DNA of 52,236 bases from Planctomycetaceae bacterium. Lineage in GTDB: Bacteria; Planctomycetota; Phycisphaerae; Sedimentisphaerales; Anaerohalosphaeraceae. Made by a program: the position numbers and the translations under genes. Within the stretch, counting starts at the first letter, position 1. Every line of letters begins with the position of its first letter. This document shows positions 1-9,379 of this stretch, piece after piece. Under the pieces are notes generated by a model, which saw only the letters and a list, made by a program, of their open reading frames with translations, was not told the DNA's origin and did no database searches. The DNA is taken from positions 1 to 52,236 of the forward strand of contig JAJFTK010000110.1 of the NCBI GenBank assembly GCA_021372945.1. Direction: 5' to 3'.

Positions 1-108
1 ATCAAGAAATGTGCCTTCTGCGGCGCTGGACAACTCCTCCCGGAGTCTTTCACAGCCTTGCCGGAATCTTTTTACGGCGTCTTCAATCCATTCGCTGTCG
101 CTTTGCAT
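1..108 (-). CDS. Partial hypothetical protein (N-terminus only)
   Basis: An open frame runs from an ATG at 106-108 to the left edge of the window, giving 36 residues that begin MQSDSEWIEDAVKRF and are rich in charged residues, likely helical. A purine-rich AAGG lies 9-10 bases before the ATG. It follows accC on the same strand after about 110 bases. I do not recognise the family; the gene is cut by the window edge, so even its reality is only moderately supported. Confidence 0.45.
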   Translation of the reverse strand, partial: MQSDSEWIEDAVKRFRQGCERLREELSSAAEGTFLD

Positions 109-222
109 AATATAATCCCTTTCAAAAATGAGTATTTGAAAGCGGTTATATCCTATCCGCAAGTCTGGTGCCACCTTTTTTTGCTACACCCCTGACGACT
201 ATCGACTGCCAACTGACAACTA

Positions 223-1566
223 TTACGCCCCCATGTGGCGTTCGATGAAGCTGGTATCGACGGTGCCTTTTGCAAACAGGCTGTGAGACAAGATCTTGAT
301 ATGCGCCGGGATCGTCGTCTTGATCGGCTCGATCTTAAACTCGCGCAGCGCCCGCTTCATCGTAGCGATCGTCTCCTCTCGGGTCGGCTGATGCACGATC
401 AGCTTGGCGATCATCGAATCATAGTACGGCGAGATCACCGCCCCCTGGTACATGTGCGTATCCACCCGCACGCCCGGTCCGCCCGGCACGATGAACTTTT
501 GCACACGCCCAGGGTTGGGCGCAAATCCCCGCGCCGGATCTTCGGCGTTGATCCGGCATTCCATCGCGCAGCCGCTATGTCGAATATCCCGCTGCCGCAG
601 GTCCAGCGTCTGCCCCGATGCGATCTTCAATTGCCACTTGATCAGGTCCTGCCCCGTCACCAGCTCGCTCACCGGATGCTCCACCTGGATGCGCGTGTTG
701 ACCTCGATGAAATAATAGTTCTTGTCGCGATCGAGCAAAAACTCGCACGTCGCGGCGTTATGATACTTGGCCTCTTTGATCAGCCGAAGTGCGGCTTTGC
801 ACAATTCCTCGCGCGTCTTTTCATCCAGCACCGGGCACGGCGATTCCTCGATCAGCTTCTGGTGCCTTCGCTGGATCGTGCAGTCGCGCTCGTAAAAATG
901 GATCGCGTTGCCGCTCTTGTCGGCCATGACCTGCACCTCGACGTGCCGCGGCTCCAAAATGAATTTCTCCAGGTACAGCGTGCCGTTCTTGAACGCCGCC
1001 TCGGCCTCGGTCTTAGCCGCCGCGAACGCCTTACGCAGGCTGATGTCATTGTGCGCCACGCGCATGCCGCGCCCGCCGCCGCCGGCGGCCGCCTTCAAAA
1101 TGATCGGGTAGCCGATCTTGTTGGCCAGCTTGATCGCCTCAGCCTCATCCTTGATCTCGCCCTCCGAGCCCGGCACGCAGGGCACGCGGGCCTTTTTGGC
1201 CAGGTTGCGCGCGGCCACCTTATCGCCCAATTGCCGCATCGAAGCGGGCTCGGGGCCAATGAACGTAATGCCGCATTCGTTGCACACCTCGGCGAAGTGC
1301 GCGTTCTCGGCCAAAAACCCGTACCCCGGATGGATCGCGTCCACGTCAGCGATCTCGGCGGCGCTGATGATCGCCGGGATATTCAGGTAGCTCTTGCCCG
1401 CCGCCGCCGGACCGATGCAGATCGCGCCGTCGGCCGACTCCAGGTAGGCCGCCCCGCGGTCCGCCTCCGAATGCACCACCACCGCCTCGACCCCAAGCTC
1501 ATGACAGGCCCGGATGATCCGAAGCGCGATTTCCCCGCGATTTGCGATCAGCACTCTTGAAAACAT
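223..1566 (-). CDS. accC: Biotin carboxylase subunit of acetyl-CoA carboxylase
   Basis: AccC carries out the ATP-dependent carboxylation of biotin on BCCP, the first half-reaction of malonyl-CoA synthesis for fatty acids. The 447-residue length is standard. The N-terminal domain begins [17 protein letters not shown]; the ATP-grasp glycine-rich loop AGGGGRGMR is at about residues 161-169; the catalytic [14 protein letters not shown] motif is near residue 290; the C-terminal biotin-carboxylase domain is complete. It lies directly downstream of accB on the same strand, the usual accBC operon. The ATG start gives the canonical N-terminus. Confidence 0.97.
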   Translation of the reverse strand: MFSRVLIANRGEIALRIIRACHELGVEAVVVHSEADRGAAYLESADGAICIGPAAAGKSYLNIPAIISAAEIADVDAIHPGYGFLAENAHFAEVCNECGITFIGPEPASMRQLGDKVAARNLAKKARVPCVPGSEGEIKDEAEAIKLANKIGYPIILKAAAGGGGRGMRVAHNDISLRKAFAAAKTEAEAAFKNGTLYLEKFILEPRHVEVQVMADKSGNAIHFYERDCTIQRRHQKLIEESPCPVLDEKTREELCKAALRLIKEAKYHNAATCEFLLDRDKNYYFIEVNTRIQVEHPVSELVTGQDLIKWQLKIASGQTLDLRQRDIRHSGCAMECRINAEDPARGFAPNPGRVQKFIVPGGPGVRVDTHMYQGAVISPYYDSMIAKLIVHQPTREETIATMKRALREFKIEPIKTTIPAHIKILSHSLFAKGTVDTSFIERHMGA

Positions 1567-1586
1567 AATATCCCGTCTATCTGTTT

Positions 1587-1627
1587 GGTCATTCCGAACC
1601 CCCGCTCAGGCGGGGCGTGAGGAATCT
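1587..1627. repeat. Dispersed short repeat (GGTCATTCCGA...GAGGAATCT)
   Basis: The accB-accC spacer contains a 41-base element that starts GGTCATTCCGA, has a GC-rich palindromic middle (CCCCGC...GCGGGG) and ends GTGAGGAATCT. A second copy with the same ends and a different middle lies at 41666-41703. The shared ends with variable centres suggest a small mobile or REP-like repeat family; its function is unknown. Confidence 0.6.
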
Positions 1628-1689
1628 GTTTTTTGGAAATTGAAAATTTGCTAAGAAGTTCGAAATTAGGATTTCATTCAGAATCCGCC

Positions 1690-2166
1690 TTACGGGCGGA
1701 TCTTGAATAGCAGTTGTCCAAACTCCACCGCCTGCCCATCTTTGCAGCACACCTCCACCACCGTCCCGCTCGCCTCGGCCTTGATCTCGTTCATCACCTT
1801 CATCGCTTCGACAATGCAGACTACCGTATCCGCGTCCACCTTCGAACCAACCCGCACGTAGGGCTCGGAATCCGGGCTCGGCGCCTGGTAAAATGTCCCG
1901 ACGATCGGCGACGTGATCGTGATGAATTTCTCCTCCGCTGCTGGCGCAGCAGCGGCAGGCGCTGCCGCAAGTGCCGGCGCCGCACCCATCGGAACGGCCG
2001 CTGCCGGCATGGGCTGATATTGTATCATCCGCATATCGCCGCCCGGCCGCTTGAGATGGATCTTCGAATCGCCCGCCTCCACCTCGATCTCCGCCAGGTC
2101 ATTCTCCTTCATCAGTTCTATCAGATCTTTGACCTGCTTGAGGTCTATCGTACTCTTCTCGCCCAT
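1690..2166 (-). CDS. accB: Biotin carboxyl carrier protein of acetyl-CoA carboxylase
   Basis: BCCP carries the biotin that AccC carboxylates and the carboxyltransferase discharges. The product is 158 residues: an N-terminal acidic helix region, an alanine/proline-rich linker (about residues 50-78) and a C-terminal biotinyl domain with the EAMKVMNE motif, in which K123 is the biotinylation site. The ATG at 2166 is preferred over a TTG two codons upstream because AAGGG sits about 8 bases before it. accC follows; a good promoter lies upstream at 2288-2315. Confidence 0.96.
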   Translation of the reverse strand: MGEKSTIDLKQVKDLIELMKENDLAEIEVEAGDSKIHLKRPGGDMRMIQYQPMPAAAVPMGAAPALAAAPAAAAPAAEEKFITITSPIVGTFYQAPSPDSEPYVRVGSKVDADTVVCIVEAMKVMNEIKAEASGTVVEVCCKDGQAVEFGQLLFKIRP

Positions 2167-2287
2167 CGGCAATCCCTTTTCTAAACACTGCTCATACTTC
2201 CGATCCTACGCTGCACCATTCCTGGCTGCGGATGCAATTTACCTAAACAGGTTAAAGTTAATCGGCTATTTCTGCACCCAGCCGCAT

Positions 2288-2315
2288 AGTATATTCCTTT
2301 GTGAGCGCTTTGCAA
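2288..2315 (-). promoter_or_regulatory. Sigma-70-type promoter for accBC
   Basis: On the minus strand TTGCAA (2310-2315) and TATACT (2288-2293) are separated by 16 bases. This leaves a leader of about 115 bases before accB. The -10 matches the consensus at 5 of 6 positions. Predicted from sequence only. Confidence 0.65.
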
Positions 2316-2387
2316 GTGTTTTTGGACCCGCGTGATACCAAAAAAGGTTTCTTCTGTTTCCAGAGTCCTTTGAGTTATGGCAAGATT

Positions 2388-2411
2388 GTTTGGTACACAG
2401 TTTGGTACACA
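2388..2411. repeat. Tandem 12-base duplication
   Basis: GTTTGGTACACA occurs twice head to tail, followed by AAC. It lies between the terminator of the initiator tRNA and the accB promoter. No function is evident. Confidence 0.7.
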
Positions 2412-2430
2412 AACGGGTAGCAGAGGCCAT

Positions 2431-2464
2431 AAAAAAAGGACTCGCGAATTAACGCAAGTCCTTT
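2431..2464 (-). terminator. Rho-independent terminator after the initiator tRNA
   Basis: On the minus strand an 8-base-pair stem AAAGGACT/AGTCCTTT (plus coordinates 2457-2464 and 2435-2442), extended inside by GCG/CGC, is followed by a T run (2431-2437 as A on the plus strand). It ends transcription coming from the alpha-operon, HIT and tRNA genes before accB. Confidence 0.85.
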
Positions 2465-2477
2465 ATTTACAAGCAAT

Positions 2478-2551
<74 letters not shown>

Positions 2552-2605
2552 ATCATATTTGAAATGTATCACAAAAGATACAAATTGACAACAACTGATT
2601 TCTAA

Positions 2606-3025
2606 TCAAAGCGCTAATTCGGCGTTAATTTTTCCCGCAATCTGTTCCAAGTGTGCCTGCGGATAAGTCTGCGGCTTCCACGCCTTCATGACGCCGTCAC
2701 CGGCACGGCGCGGAATAATATGAAAATGCAGATGCTCAACCGCCTGCCCCGCCGCCGGACCGTTATTGCACAAAACGTTATACCCGTCCGCCCCGGCCGC
2801 CTTTTGAACCGCGGCCGTCAGCTTCGGCAGCGCCTTGGCGATTTCGGCCAGCGTCTGCGGGTCCGACCGGTCGATGCGGTCATAATGCCGCTTGGAAACC
2901 ACCAGCGTGTGCCCTTGGGCCGCCGGGTGAATATCCAAAAAGGCCAGAAGATGTTCGTTTTCAAAGACCTTCGTGCAAGGGATCTGTCCTGAAACTATCT
3001 TGCAGAATATGCATTCAGCGTTCAC
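2606..3025 (-). CDS. HIT-family nucleotide hydrolase/transferase
   Basis: Histidine-triad proteins hydrolyse nucleoside phosphoramidates or related adenylated compounds. The 139-residue product has the N-terminal CIFC zinc-site cysteines (C5, C8) and the catalytic HLHFH triad at residues 98-102. It starts with GTG. It follows rplQ by about 30 bases on the same strand, so it is probably co-transcribed with the tail of the alpha operon. The exact substrate cannot be told from sequence. Confidence 0.93.
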   Translation of the reverse strand: MNAECIFCKIVSGQIPCTKVFENEHLLAFLDIHPAAQGHTLVVSKRHYDRIDRSDPQTLAEIAKALPKLTAAVQKAAGADGYNVLCNNGPAAGQAVEHLHFHIIPRRAGDGVMKAWKPQTYPQAHLEQIAGKINAELAL

Positions 3026-3056
3026 GCCGGATCCCTTTTATCGTTCGAGAGAAAAA

Positions 3057-3494
3057 CTACTTGCCCTTCTTTTGGGGGGCAGCTTTCTCTTCACCGGCCC
3101 CCACCAATTGCAGCAGCACCAATTGCCCCCCATCGCCCAGCCGCCGTTTAGACAGCTTTATGATGCGGGTATAGCCGCCGGGCCGATCCAGGAAACGCGG
3201 CCCGATCTCTGTAAATAGTTTGCCGACCACCGTTCCCTTGCGAACAAACTCGCCGTCTTCCTCGGCCACAATAGAGCGATTGTTGAGCAGCGCAATAGCT
3301 CTGCGCCGCGCAGCCAGATCGCCTTTCTTGGCCAGCGTGATCAGCTTTTCGGCGAAGCTCTTGACTTCCTTGGCCTTTTCCATGGTCGTTGAGACCGTCT
3401 CATGCTCGAACAGCGAAGACACCAAATTGCGGCGCAGCGCCAGCCGATGCTCACTTGTTCTGCTTAATTGTCGTCCCGCCACTCGATGACGCAT
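3057..3494 (-). CDS. rplQ: 50S ribosomal protein L17
   Basis: L17 is a large-subunit protein near the exit tunnel. The start MRHRVAGRQLSRTSEHRLALRR is characteristic, and the body continues through the conserved LEHETVSTT-like and PGGYTRI segments. At 145 residues it has a short lysine-rich tail beyond the core. It is the last ribosomal gene of the alpha operon, after rpoA. Confidence 0.97.
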   Translation of the reverse strand: MRHRVAGRQLSRTSEHRLALRRNLVSSLFEHETVSTTMEKAKEVKSFAEKLITLAKKGDLAARRRAIALLNNRSIVAEEDGEFVRKGTVVGKLFTEIGPRFLDRPGGYTRIIKLSKRRLGDGGQLVLLQLVGAGEEKAAPQKKGK

Positions 3495-3535
3495 ATTGTT
3501 TCCTTTTTACTGCTTTAGCGATTTCGATTTTTCTG

Positions 3536-4537
3536 TTAATCCACGTCGGTCATGCCGAGCGACAATCCCAGATCGGCCAGCTTGCGCCGAACTTCGCGCA
3601 GGCTTGTCTTGCCGAAACTGCGGATCTTCAGCAGGTCCGCGTCGGTCATCTTCACCAGTTGACCCACCGTCTGGATATTATTGCTTTCCAGGCAGTTGCT
3701 CGAACGCACCGTCAGGTCCAGCGACTCGATCGGCATGGTCAGCTTGGCCGCCATTTCCTCATCGATGCCGACGCGTTCGCCCTCATCGGCATGCACTTCT
3801 TCCTCAACGGTCTCTTCGGACAGTTCCGCGTATTGAATGAACGGGTTGATGTACTTGCGCAGGATCTTGGCCGCTTCCACGAGCGCCAGTTCCGGCGTGG
3901 TCGTCCCGTCCGTCCAGATCTCCAGGATCAGCTTATCATAGTTGGTCCGCTGACCTACGCGCGTATCTTCGGTTTTGTAGCGCACCCGCACGACGGGCGA
4001 ATAGATCGCGTCGATCTCGATGCGGCCGGCCTCCTGGTCAGCGCGTTCGCCCTCGGCGATCCGTTCCGACGCAGGCGAGTAACCGCGGCCATTGCCGACG
4101 ACCATTTCCATTTCGAACGGGCTGTTTTCCGTCAACGTCGCCAGCACCAGGTCCTTATTGACGACCGTCACGGCCGGATCGGTCTCGATCGCCGCCGCGG
4201 TCACAGGACCCGCCTGGTTGACCTTCAGCCGAATCGTCTTCTTCTGGTCGCCTTGCATGCGAACGATCAGCTTCTTCACCCGCAGGATAATATCGGTCAC
4301 GTCCTCGACGACGCCCTTGACGGATGAAAACTCGTGGTCCACACCCTTGATCTTAATCGTTTCCACGGCGCTGCCTTCCAGCGATGAAAGAAGCACCCGC
4401 CGCAGGCTGTTGCCGATGGTGGTTCCGAACCCCCGTTCGAACGGTTCAATGTAAAAACGGCCATACTGACCTGTTGATACGGTTTCGTCCCGTTCGACCC
4501 GGGTGGGCAGTTCCAGTCCTCTCCAGGTAATTCTCAT
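3536..4537 (-). CDS. rpoA: RNA polymerase alpha subunit
   Basis: Alpha forms the dimer on which beta and beta' assemble, and its C-terminal domain binds UP elements and activators. The 333-residue protein has the N-terminal dimerisation domain (ERGFGTTIGNSLRRVLLSSLEG), an acidic linker (about residues 235-260) and the C-terminal helix-hairpin-helix domain (RSSNCLESNNIQTVGQLV). The ATG at 4537 is chosen because GGAGG lies just upstream; an in-frame extension to 4603 has no such support. It sits between rpsD and rplQ as usual. Confidence 0.97.
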   Translation of the reverse strand: MRITWRGLELPTRVERDETVSTGQYGRFYIEPFERGFGTTIGNSLRRVLLSSLEGSAVETIKIKGVDHEFSSVKGVVEDVTDIILRVKKLIVRMQGDQKKTIRLKVNQAGPVTAAAIETDPAVTVVNKDLVLATLTENSPFEMEMVVGNGRGYSPASERIAEGERADQEAGRIEIDAIYSPVVRVRYKTEDTRVGQRTNYDKLILEIWTDGTTTPELALVEAAKILRKYINPFIQYAELSEETVEEEVHADEGERVGIDEEMAAKLTMPIESLDLTVRSSNCLESNNIQTVGQLVKMTDADLLKIRSFGKTSLREVRRKLADLGLSLGMTDVD

Positions 4538-4640
4538 AAAAACGGCCTCCTGTATTTGAAGGTGAATGATCTCAGCAGTCTTTCCCAAGGCCAATCGGGG
4601 CAACCGCTCTTCCGGTATTCACCAAAGTTTACTTTGCCAA

Positions 4641-5273
4641 TTATCGCGAACAGAATTCAACAACCAGGTGCTCTTCCACGGCCAACTGCACATCGTCCCG
4701 CGTCGGCAGCGCCGTGATCGTCGCCATGGGCTTGGACGTATCGAGCACCAGCCAGTTCTGCACCCCGAAATTGGGATTGCTCTCGAGCTGCGCCCGCACG
4801 ATCTTGCGGCTGTGATCGCTGTTCTTCAGCGTGACCTTGTCGCCGACGTTCACGCGGATATCGGGGATATCGACCCGGCGGTTATTCAGGTAAATGTGGC
4901 CGTGCGTGATGAGCTGACGCGCCGACTTGCGCGATCCGGCGAAGTTGAGCTTGTAGATCACGTTGTCCAGCCGCCGCTCCAGCAGTTCCAGCAGCTGCTT
5001 ACCGGTATTGCCGGTGCCCTTCTGGGCTTCTCTAAAGTACATCATGAACTGCTTTTCCAGCAGCCCATAGTAGCGCTTGACCTTCTGCTTCTCGCGCAGC
5101 CGGACCGCGTAGTTGCTGTTCCTGGCGCGCCGCCAGCCGTGCTGGCCGGGGGCCATGCTGCGTTCGCGTTTCTCCACCGCGCACTTGGCGGTCTCACAGC
5201 GGGTGCCCTTGAGCATCAGCTTCATGCCTTCCCGTCGGCATAATCGGCAAGATGGACCAATGTATCTTGACAT
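4641..5273 (-). CDS. rpsD: 30S ribosomal protein S4 (zinc-binding type)
   Basis: S4 starts assembly of the 16S 5' domain and in many bacteria represses the alpha operon. The 210-residue protein begins MSRYIGPSCRLCRREG and keeps four cysteines (C9, C12, C26, C31), so it is the zinc-binding (C+) form. The S4 RNA-binding domain (RLDNVIYKLNFAGSRKSARQ) follows. It lies between rpsK and rpoA. Confidence 0.97.
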   Translation of the reverse strand: MSRYIGPSCRLCRREGMKLMLKGTRCETAKCAVEKRERSMAPGQHGWRRARNSNYAVRLREKQKVKRYYGLLEKQFMMYFREAQKGTGNTGKQLLELLERRLDNVIYKLNFAGSRKSARQLITHGHIYLNNRRVDIPDIRVNVGDKVTLKNSDHSRKIVRAQLESNPNFGVQNWLVLDTSKPMATITALPTRDDVQLAVEEHLVVEFCSR

Positions 5274-5323
5274 CGTGTACTGCTTCCTTTATCTAAATCA
5301 ACTCACTTGCTTTATTCTTATCG

Positions 5324-5704
5324 TTAGACGCGTCGACGCTTGCGGGGCCGACACCCATTGTGCGGGATGGGGGTCACATCCTCGATGGACGAAATACGCA
5401 GGCCCGCCTGCTGGATCGCCGAAATCGCCGATTCACGGCCGCTGCCCGGGCCCTTGACCCGGATCTCCACTTCCCGAAGTCCGACGCGCATCGCGGTTCG
5501 GGCGCACTTCTCGGCCGCTTTCTGGGCCGCAAACGGGGTGCTCTTACGCGAACCCTTAAACCCGACGGACCCGCCGCTGTCCTGGCAGATCACGTCGCCG
5601 TCCGCATCGGAGATCGTCACCAGCGTGTTGTTAAACGTCGCTTTGACGTGAACGGTTCCGCGTACGACATTCTTTTTCACTTTTCGTTTAACGGTTTTTG
5701 CCAT
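5324..5704 (-). CDS. rpsK: 30S ribosomal protein S11
   Basis: S11 lies on the small-subunit platform. The 126-residue protein has the conserved [30 protein letters not shown] and [13 protein letters not shown] segments. The ATG at 5704 is preferred to a TTG two codons earlier; AGGAA lies upstream of it. Neighbours are rpsM and rpsD. Confidence 0.97.
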   Translation of the reverse strand: MAKTVKRKVKKNVVRGTVHVKATFNNTLVTISDADGDVICQDSGGSVGFKGSRKSTPFAAQKAAEKCARTAMRVGLREVEIRVKGPGSGRESAISAIQQAGLRISSIEDVTPIPHNGCRPRKRRRV

Positions 5705-5754
5705 TGTCAAATACTTCCTGAGAATAGTCTATGTTTACCGCATGATGCGGCCGA

Positions 5755-6141
5755 TTAACCACGCATTTCCTTAACGCCCTTCTTGCCGGCAACCGTCTTG
5801 CGCTTGCCCTTGCGGGTACGGGCATTGCTCTGCGTCTGCTGGCCGCGAACCGGAAGGCCCCGGCGATGGCGGATTCCCCGATAGCATGCGATATCCCTCA
5901 GCCGGGCGATATTCTGAGACACCCGGCGCCGAAGCTGACCTTCGACCTCGTAATCGCGATCAATGATCTGACTGATCTTGCTGACTTCGTCTTCCGTCAG
6001 CTTACTGGCGGCCACTTTTCCGTCGATTCCCGCTTCATTCAGGATCAACTGCGCCCGGTACCGGCCGATCCCATGAATATAGGTCAGCGCGATCCAGGAC
6101 GGTTTATTGTTCGGAACATCGACACCCACTATACGCGGCAT
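5755..6141 (-). CDS. rpsM: 30S ribosomal protein S13
   Basis: S13 is in the small-subunit head and contacts the P-site tRNA and L5. The 128-residue product begins [26 protein letters not shown] and keeps the C-terminal [19 protein letters not shown] motif. It follows rpmJ and precedes rpsK, the standard order. Confidence 0.98.
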   Translation of the reverse strand: MPRIVGVDVPNNKPSWIALTYIHGIGRYRAQLILNEAGIDGKVAASKLTEDEVSKISQIIDRDYEVEGQLRRRVSQNIARLRDIACYRGIRHRRGLPVRGQQTQSNARTRKGKRKTVAGKKGVKEMRG

Positions 6142-6180
6142 ATTTACTCCTGTAGCAATGAAGTTTTAATATCGTTCCTT

Positions 6181-6297
6181 TTAACCTTGGCGCTGTTTGT
6201 GGCGCGGATTGGCCGAGCAGATCACTCGAAGCACGCCCTTGCGCCGGATCACTTTGCAGTTTTCGCAAATACGTTTTACCGAACTTCTCACTTTCAT
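6181..6297 (-). CDS. rpmJ: 50S ribosomal protein L36
   Basis: A 38-codon gene between infA and rpsM. Translation gives [20 protein letters not shown] and then [18 protein letters not shown]. The zinc ligands C11, C14, C27 and H33 are all present, so this is the zinc-binding form of L36. The position is the conserved one in the spc/alpha cluster. Confidence 0.96.
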   Translation of the reverse strand: MKVRSSVKRICENCKVIRRKGVLRVICSANPRHKQRQG

Positions 6298-6321
6298 AAC
6301 AGCACCTTGAATTAAAGAATT

Positions 6322-6537
6322 CTAATTTCTTAACACGATACGCGCACGCGTCAGGTCGTACGGGCTCATTTCGATCGTGACGGTATCGCCGGGCAGAATG
6401 CGGATAAAATGCATTCTCATCTTGCCTGACACATGCGCCAGTACCTCGTGACCGTTCTCCAGTTTCACGCGGAACATGGCGTTCGGCAGCGCCTCTACCA
6501 CTTTGGCATCCAGTCTGATCGCATCTTTTTTCGTCAT
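6322..6537 (-). CDS. infA: Translation initiation factor IF-1
   Basis: IF-1 blocks the A site during initiation. The 71-residue OB-fold protein has the core [22 protein letters not shown] and the end [13 protein letters not shown]. It lies between map and rpmJ. Confidence 0.97.
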   Translation of the reverse strand: MTKKDAIRLDAKVVEALPNAMFRVKLENGHEVLAHVSGKMRMHFIRILPGDTVTIEMSPYDLTRARIVLRN

Positions 6538-6562
6538 TCGATCTTTACTTACAAATTGTTTC

Positions 6563-7339
6563 TCAGGCGGTCAACACTTCGCATCCGCCTGCCATAACGG
6601 CGATTGTGTGCTCACAATGCGCCGAACACCGGCCGTCTTTGGTCACTACCGTCCATCCGTCCGGCAGCGTCTTGACGGCGGCCCTTCCCATATTCACCAT
6701 CGGCTCCACGGCAAGGATCATCCCTTCTTTCAGGGTGATATCGTTCTGCAGCAGTTCCCGGCTGATAAAATTCGGCACCTTCGGGTCCTCGTGCATCTCG
6801 GTTCCGATGCCGTGCCCGACATAGTCCCGGACGACCGAGAAACCCGCTTGTCTGGCGGTGGCTTCCATCAGGGCCGCGATGCGACTCCATTTTTCGCCGG
6901 GGGCCATTTTTTCGACGGCAATATCAAGCATCCGGTAGGTCACGTCGATCAGCGTCTGCCGCTCCGGCAAGATCTGCCCGACGCCCACCGTAAACGCCGC
7001 GTCGCCGCAATAACCGTTGAGCCGCACGCCGAAATCCACGCTCAGGATGTCGCCCGACCGCAGGACCGCCTTGTGCGAAGGGATCCCGTGCACGAGCTGC
7101 TCGTTGATCGACGCACAGATCGCCCCGGGGAACGGCCGATCCATATAGGCACACGGCACCCCCTTAAAGAGCGCGATCGCCCCGGCCTGTTCGGTCATGG
7201 TCAACGCGATCTGGTCAAGCTCGGCCGTGTCAACCCCCGGCTTGGCGTATTCTTTTAGTTTTGAAAGAACCTTCGCAACGACCTGTCCGGCCTTGCGAAG
7301 CATTTCTATTTCTCTTCTGCTTCGAAGCGTAATCGCCAT
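6563..7339 (-). CDS. map: Methionine aminopeptidase, type I
   Basis: Removes the N-terminal methionine from nascent proteins with a di-metal centre. The 258-residue protein keeps the five metal ligands, about D102, D113, H176, E212 and E243, and the substrate-binding H84 (VHGIPS). There is no N-terminal extension, as in type Ia enzymes. It lies between adk and infA. Confidence 0.97.
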   Translation of the reverse strand: MAITLRSRREIEMLRKAGQVVAKVLSKLKEYAKPGVDTAELDQIALTMTEQAGAIALFKGVPCAYMDRPFPGAICASINEQLVHGIPSHKAVLRSGDILSVDFGVRLNGYCGDAAFTVGVGQILPERQTLIDVTYRMLDIAVEKMAPGEKWSRIAALMEATARQAGFSVVRDYVGHGIGTEMHEDPKVPNFISRELLQNDITLKEGMILAVEPMVNMGRAAVKTLPDGWTVVTKDGRCSAHCEHTIAVMAGGCEVLTA

Positions 7340-7350
7340 CGGTTTAACCG

Positions 7351-7998
7351 CTACCCATCTAAGGCATCCAGCCTCTTAAAAACATCAGCGGTCACTTGAT
7401 CGACATCCTTATTGGAATCGATCGCCACAATCGTGTTCGCCCGCTTATAATAGCCGATCACGGCCGCCGTCTGCTCATGGTAGGTCTTGAGCCGATTGGC
7501 GACCACGGCCGGCGTATCGTCCTTGCGCTGCACAAGCTCTGCGTTATCTTTATCGCATCGGTTATCCACCCGCGGCCGCAAATTGACCACGTGGTAAACC
7601 GCCCCGCAGACCGGGCAGCTCCGCCGGCCCGTCATCCGGGACAGGATCGCCTCATCCGGAACCTGCAGGTTGATGATGGCATCGATCCGCTCGCCCGCTT
7701 TGGCCAGGGCCGCATCCAGCCCCTCCGCCTGCGCCACGGTCCGCGGAAATCCATCCAGCACATAGCCTTTCGGTGCCTTCTTGATGGCCGCTATCATCAT
7801 GTCAATGATCAGATCGTCCGGCACCAAGTCGCCGCGATCCATGTAGCCTTGCGCCTTTTTGCCCAATTCGCTTCCCGCGGCCCGTTCGGCCCGCAGGATG
7901 TCGCCGCTGGACAGATGCGCCATCCCGTAACGCTCAACAATACGCTTGCACTGCGTACCTTTGCCCGCGCCGGGGGGGCCAAGCAGTATTAACTTCAT
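7351..7998 (-). CDS. adk: Adenylate kinase (zinc-lid type)
   Basis: Interconverts ATP+AMP and 2 ADP. The 215-residue protein starts with the P-loop GPPGAGKGT at residues 7-15, has the DGFPRT motif near 82 and a long lid with C128, C131, C148 and D151, a Cys3-Asp metal site. Its ATG overlaps the secY stop by one base (TAATG), which indicates translational coupling. Confidence 0.97.
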   Translation of the reverse strand: MKLILLGPPGAGKGTQCKRIVERYGMAHLSSGDILRAERAAGSELGKKAQGYMDRGDLVPDDLIIDMMIAAIKKAPKGYVLDGFPRTVAQAEGLDAALAKAGERIDAIINLQVPDEAILSRMTGRRSCPVCGAVYHVVNLRPRVDNRCDKDNAELVQRKDDTPAVVANRLKTYHEQTAAVIGYYKRANTIVAIDSNKDVDQVTADVFKRLDALDG

Positions 7999-9359
7999 TA
8001 ATAGCTCCTTGCCCCTTTGATCCTGGACTCGCCAAAGCCTTCGTAGTTGCGCATGATCAGGTTGGCCTCGATCCGCTGAACCAGGTCAAGCGATACGCTC
8101 ACCACGATCAGCAGGCCCGTGCCGCCCAGGAACGACGAGACGTTATAATCCACGCCCATCAACTGGGTCACCAGGCTCGGAACGACGGCGATAATCGACA
8201 GAAACGCCGCCCCGAAGAACGTGATGCGAACCATCACCTTTTCGAGATACTCCGCAGTACGGTGACCCGGACGCAAACCGGGGATAAAACTGCCCCGGTC
8301 GCGAAGGTTCTTAGCCATATCCTTGGGCTGGAACTGAACCGTGGTCCAGAAATACGCAAACAGAAAGATCAGAATAATATACAGCACATTGTACGTGAAC
8401 GCCGTCGGACCGAACGCCTCGGCGATCTGACGCAGCAGAGCGGAACTCTGCAAGCCCGGAATACGGGCAAGCTGTTCGAAAATAATCGGCGGGAACATCA
8501 TTAAGCTGGACGCGAAGATGATGGGCATCACGCCGCCGTGATTAACGCGAAGCGGCAGATAATGCCGGGCCCCGCCGTACATCCGGTGACCTCGCATCTG
8601 CTTGGCCTGCTGGACCGGGATCCGCCGCTGGCCCTGCGTGATCAGGATGGCGCCGGCCACCACGAACACGAACGCCGCGATCAAAAACACCAGCGTTCCG
8701 GGACCGTACTGACCTTCGGATACGCCGACCCGCAACTGGGTGCGCTGCAGCACCTGCATCACGGCCCACGGCATCCTCGAAAGGATACCGGCCATAATGA
8801 TCAAACTGATTCCGTTGCCTATCCCGTACTCATCGATCTGCTCGCCCAGCCACATCAGGAACATCGTGCCGGCCGTCATTGCGATCACGCCCATGATGAG
8901 CGCCTGCACCTGCATCCCCGGGTACACGTATTCGCTGCCGGCGAACATCTTCATATACATCATTGCCTGGATCAGGCACAGCGGCACCGTCAGGTACCGC
9001 GTATATTCCTGGATCTTCTTATAGCCGGTTTGCCCTTCCTGCCGCAACTTCTTGAGGCTCGGCAGCACCTCGCCCAGCAGCATCAAAATGATGGAGGCCG
9101 AAATGTACGGCATGATCCCCAGCCCGAACAGGCTCGAGTGGCTCAGCGTGCCACCGGTAAACATCTGGAGGTAATCGGCCGCTCGGCTGAACGGCGAATC
9201 CGTGTCCCGCTGTTCGGCCGACTGCTGGATCCGCTGCGAATCAAAGCCCGGCACCGGAATATGAAAACCGATCCGGTAAATACATAACAGCGCCAGCGTA
9301 AACAGGATCTTGTTTCTCAGATCCGGCACTTTGAAAATATTGACAAATGTTCCAAGCAT
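7998..9359 (-). CDS. secY: Protein translocase subunit SecY
   Basis: SecY forms the membrane channel of the Sec translocon with SecE and SecG. The 453-residue protein begins MLGTFVNIFKVPDLRNKILF and shows the pore segments PYISASIILMLL and GNGISLIIMAGI, about ten hydrophobic helices and the cytoplasmic loop with RGSFIPGLRPG. The ATG at 9359 is chosen because AGGGAAGGA lies just upstream; a 17-codon extension overlaps that site and is less likely. Confidence 0.97.
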   Translation of the reverse strand: MLGTFVNIFKVPDLRNKILFTLALLCIYRIGFHIPVPGFDSQRIQQSAEQRDTDSPFSRAADYLQMFTGGTLSHSSLFGLGIMPYISASIILMLLGEVLPSLKKLRQEGQTGYKKIQEYTRYLTVPLCLIQAMMYMKMFAGSEYVYPGMQVQALIMGVIAMTAGTMFLMWLGEQIDEYGIGNGISLIIMAGILSRMPWAVMQVLQRTQLRVGVSEGQYGPGTLVFLIAAFVFVVAGAILITQGQRRIPVQQAKQMRGHRMYGGARHYLPLRVNHGGVMPIIFASSLMMFPPIIFEQLARIPGLQSSALLRQIAEAFGPTAFTYNVLYIILIFLFAYFWTTVQFQPKDMAKNLRDRGSFIPGLRPGHRTAEYLEKVMVRITFFGAAFLSIIAVVPSLVTQLMGVDYNVSSFLGGTGLLIVVSVSLDLVQRIEANLIMRNYEGFGESRIKGARSY

Positions 9360-9379
9360 TTTAAGTCCTTCCCTGGGGA

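Noticed and set aside
235..1560. Long plus-strand open frame of about 440 codons opposite accC
   Set aside because: It is the shadow of a GC-rich real gene; the sequence is Arg/His-rich and matches no family, while accC on the other strand is certain.
2388..2411. Tandem GTTTGGTACACA next to the initiator tRNA as an integrase attachment site
   Set aside because: No integrase gene or copy of the tRNA 3' end was found nearby, so only the duplication itself is reported.
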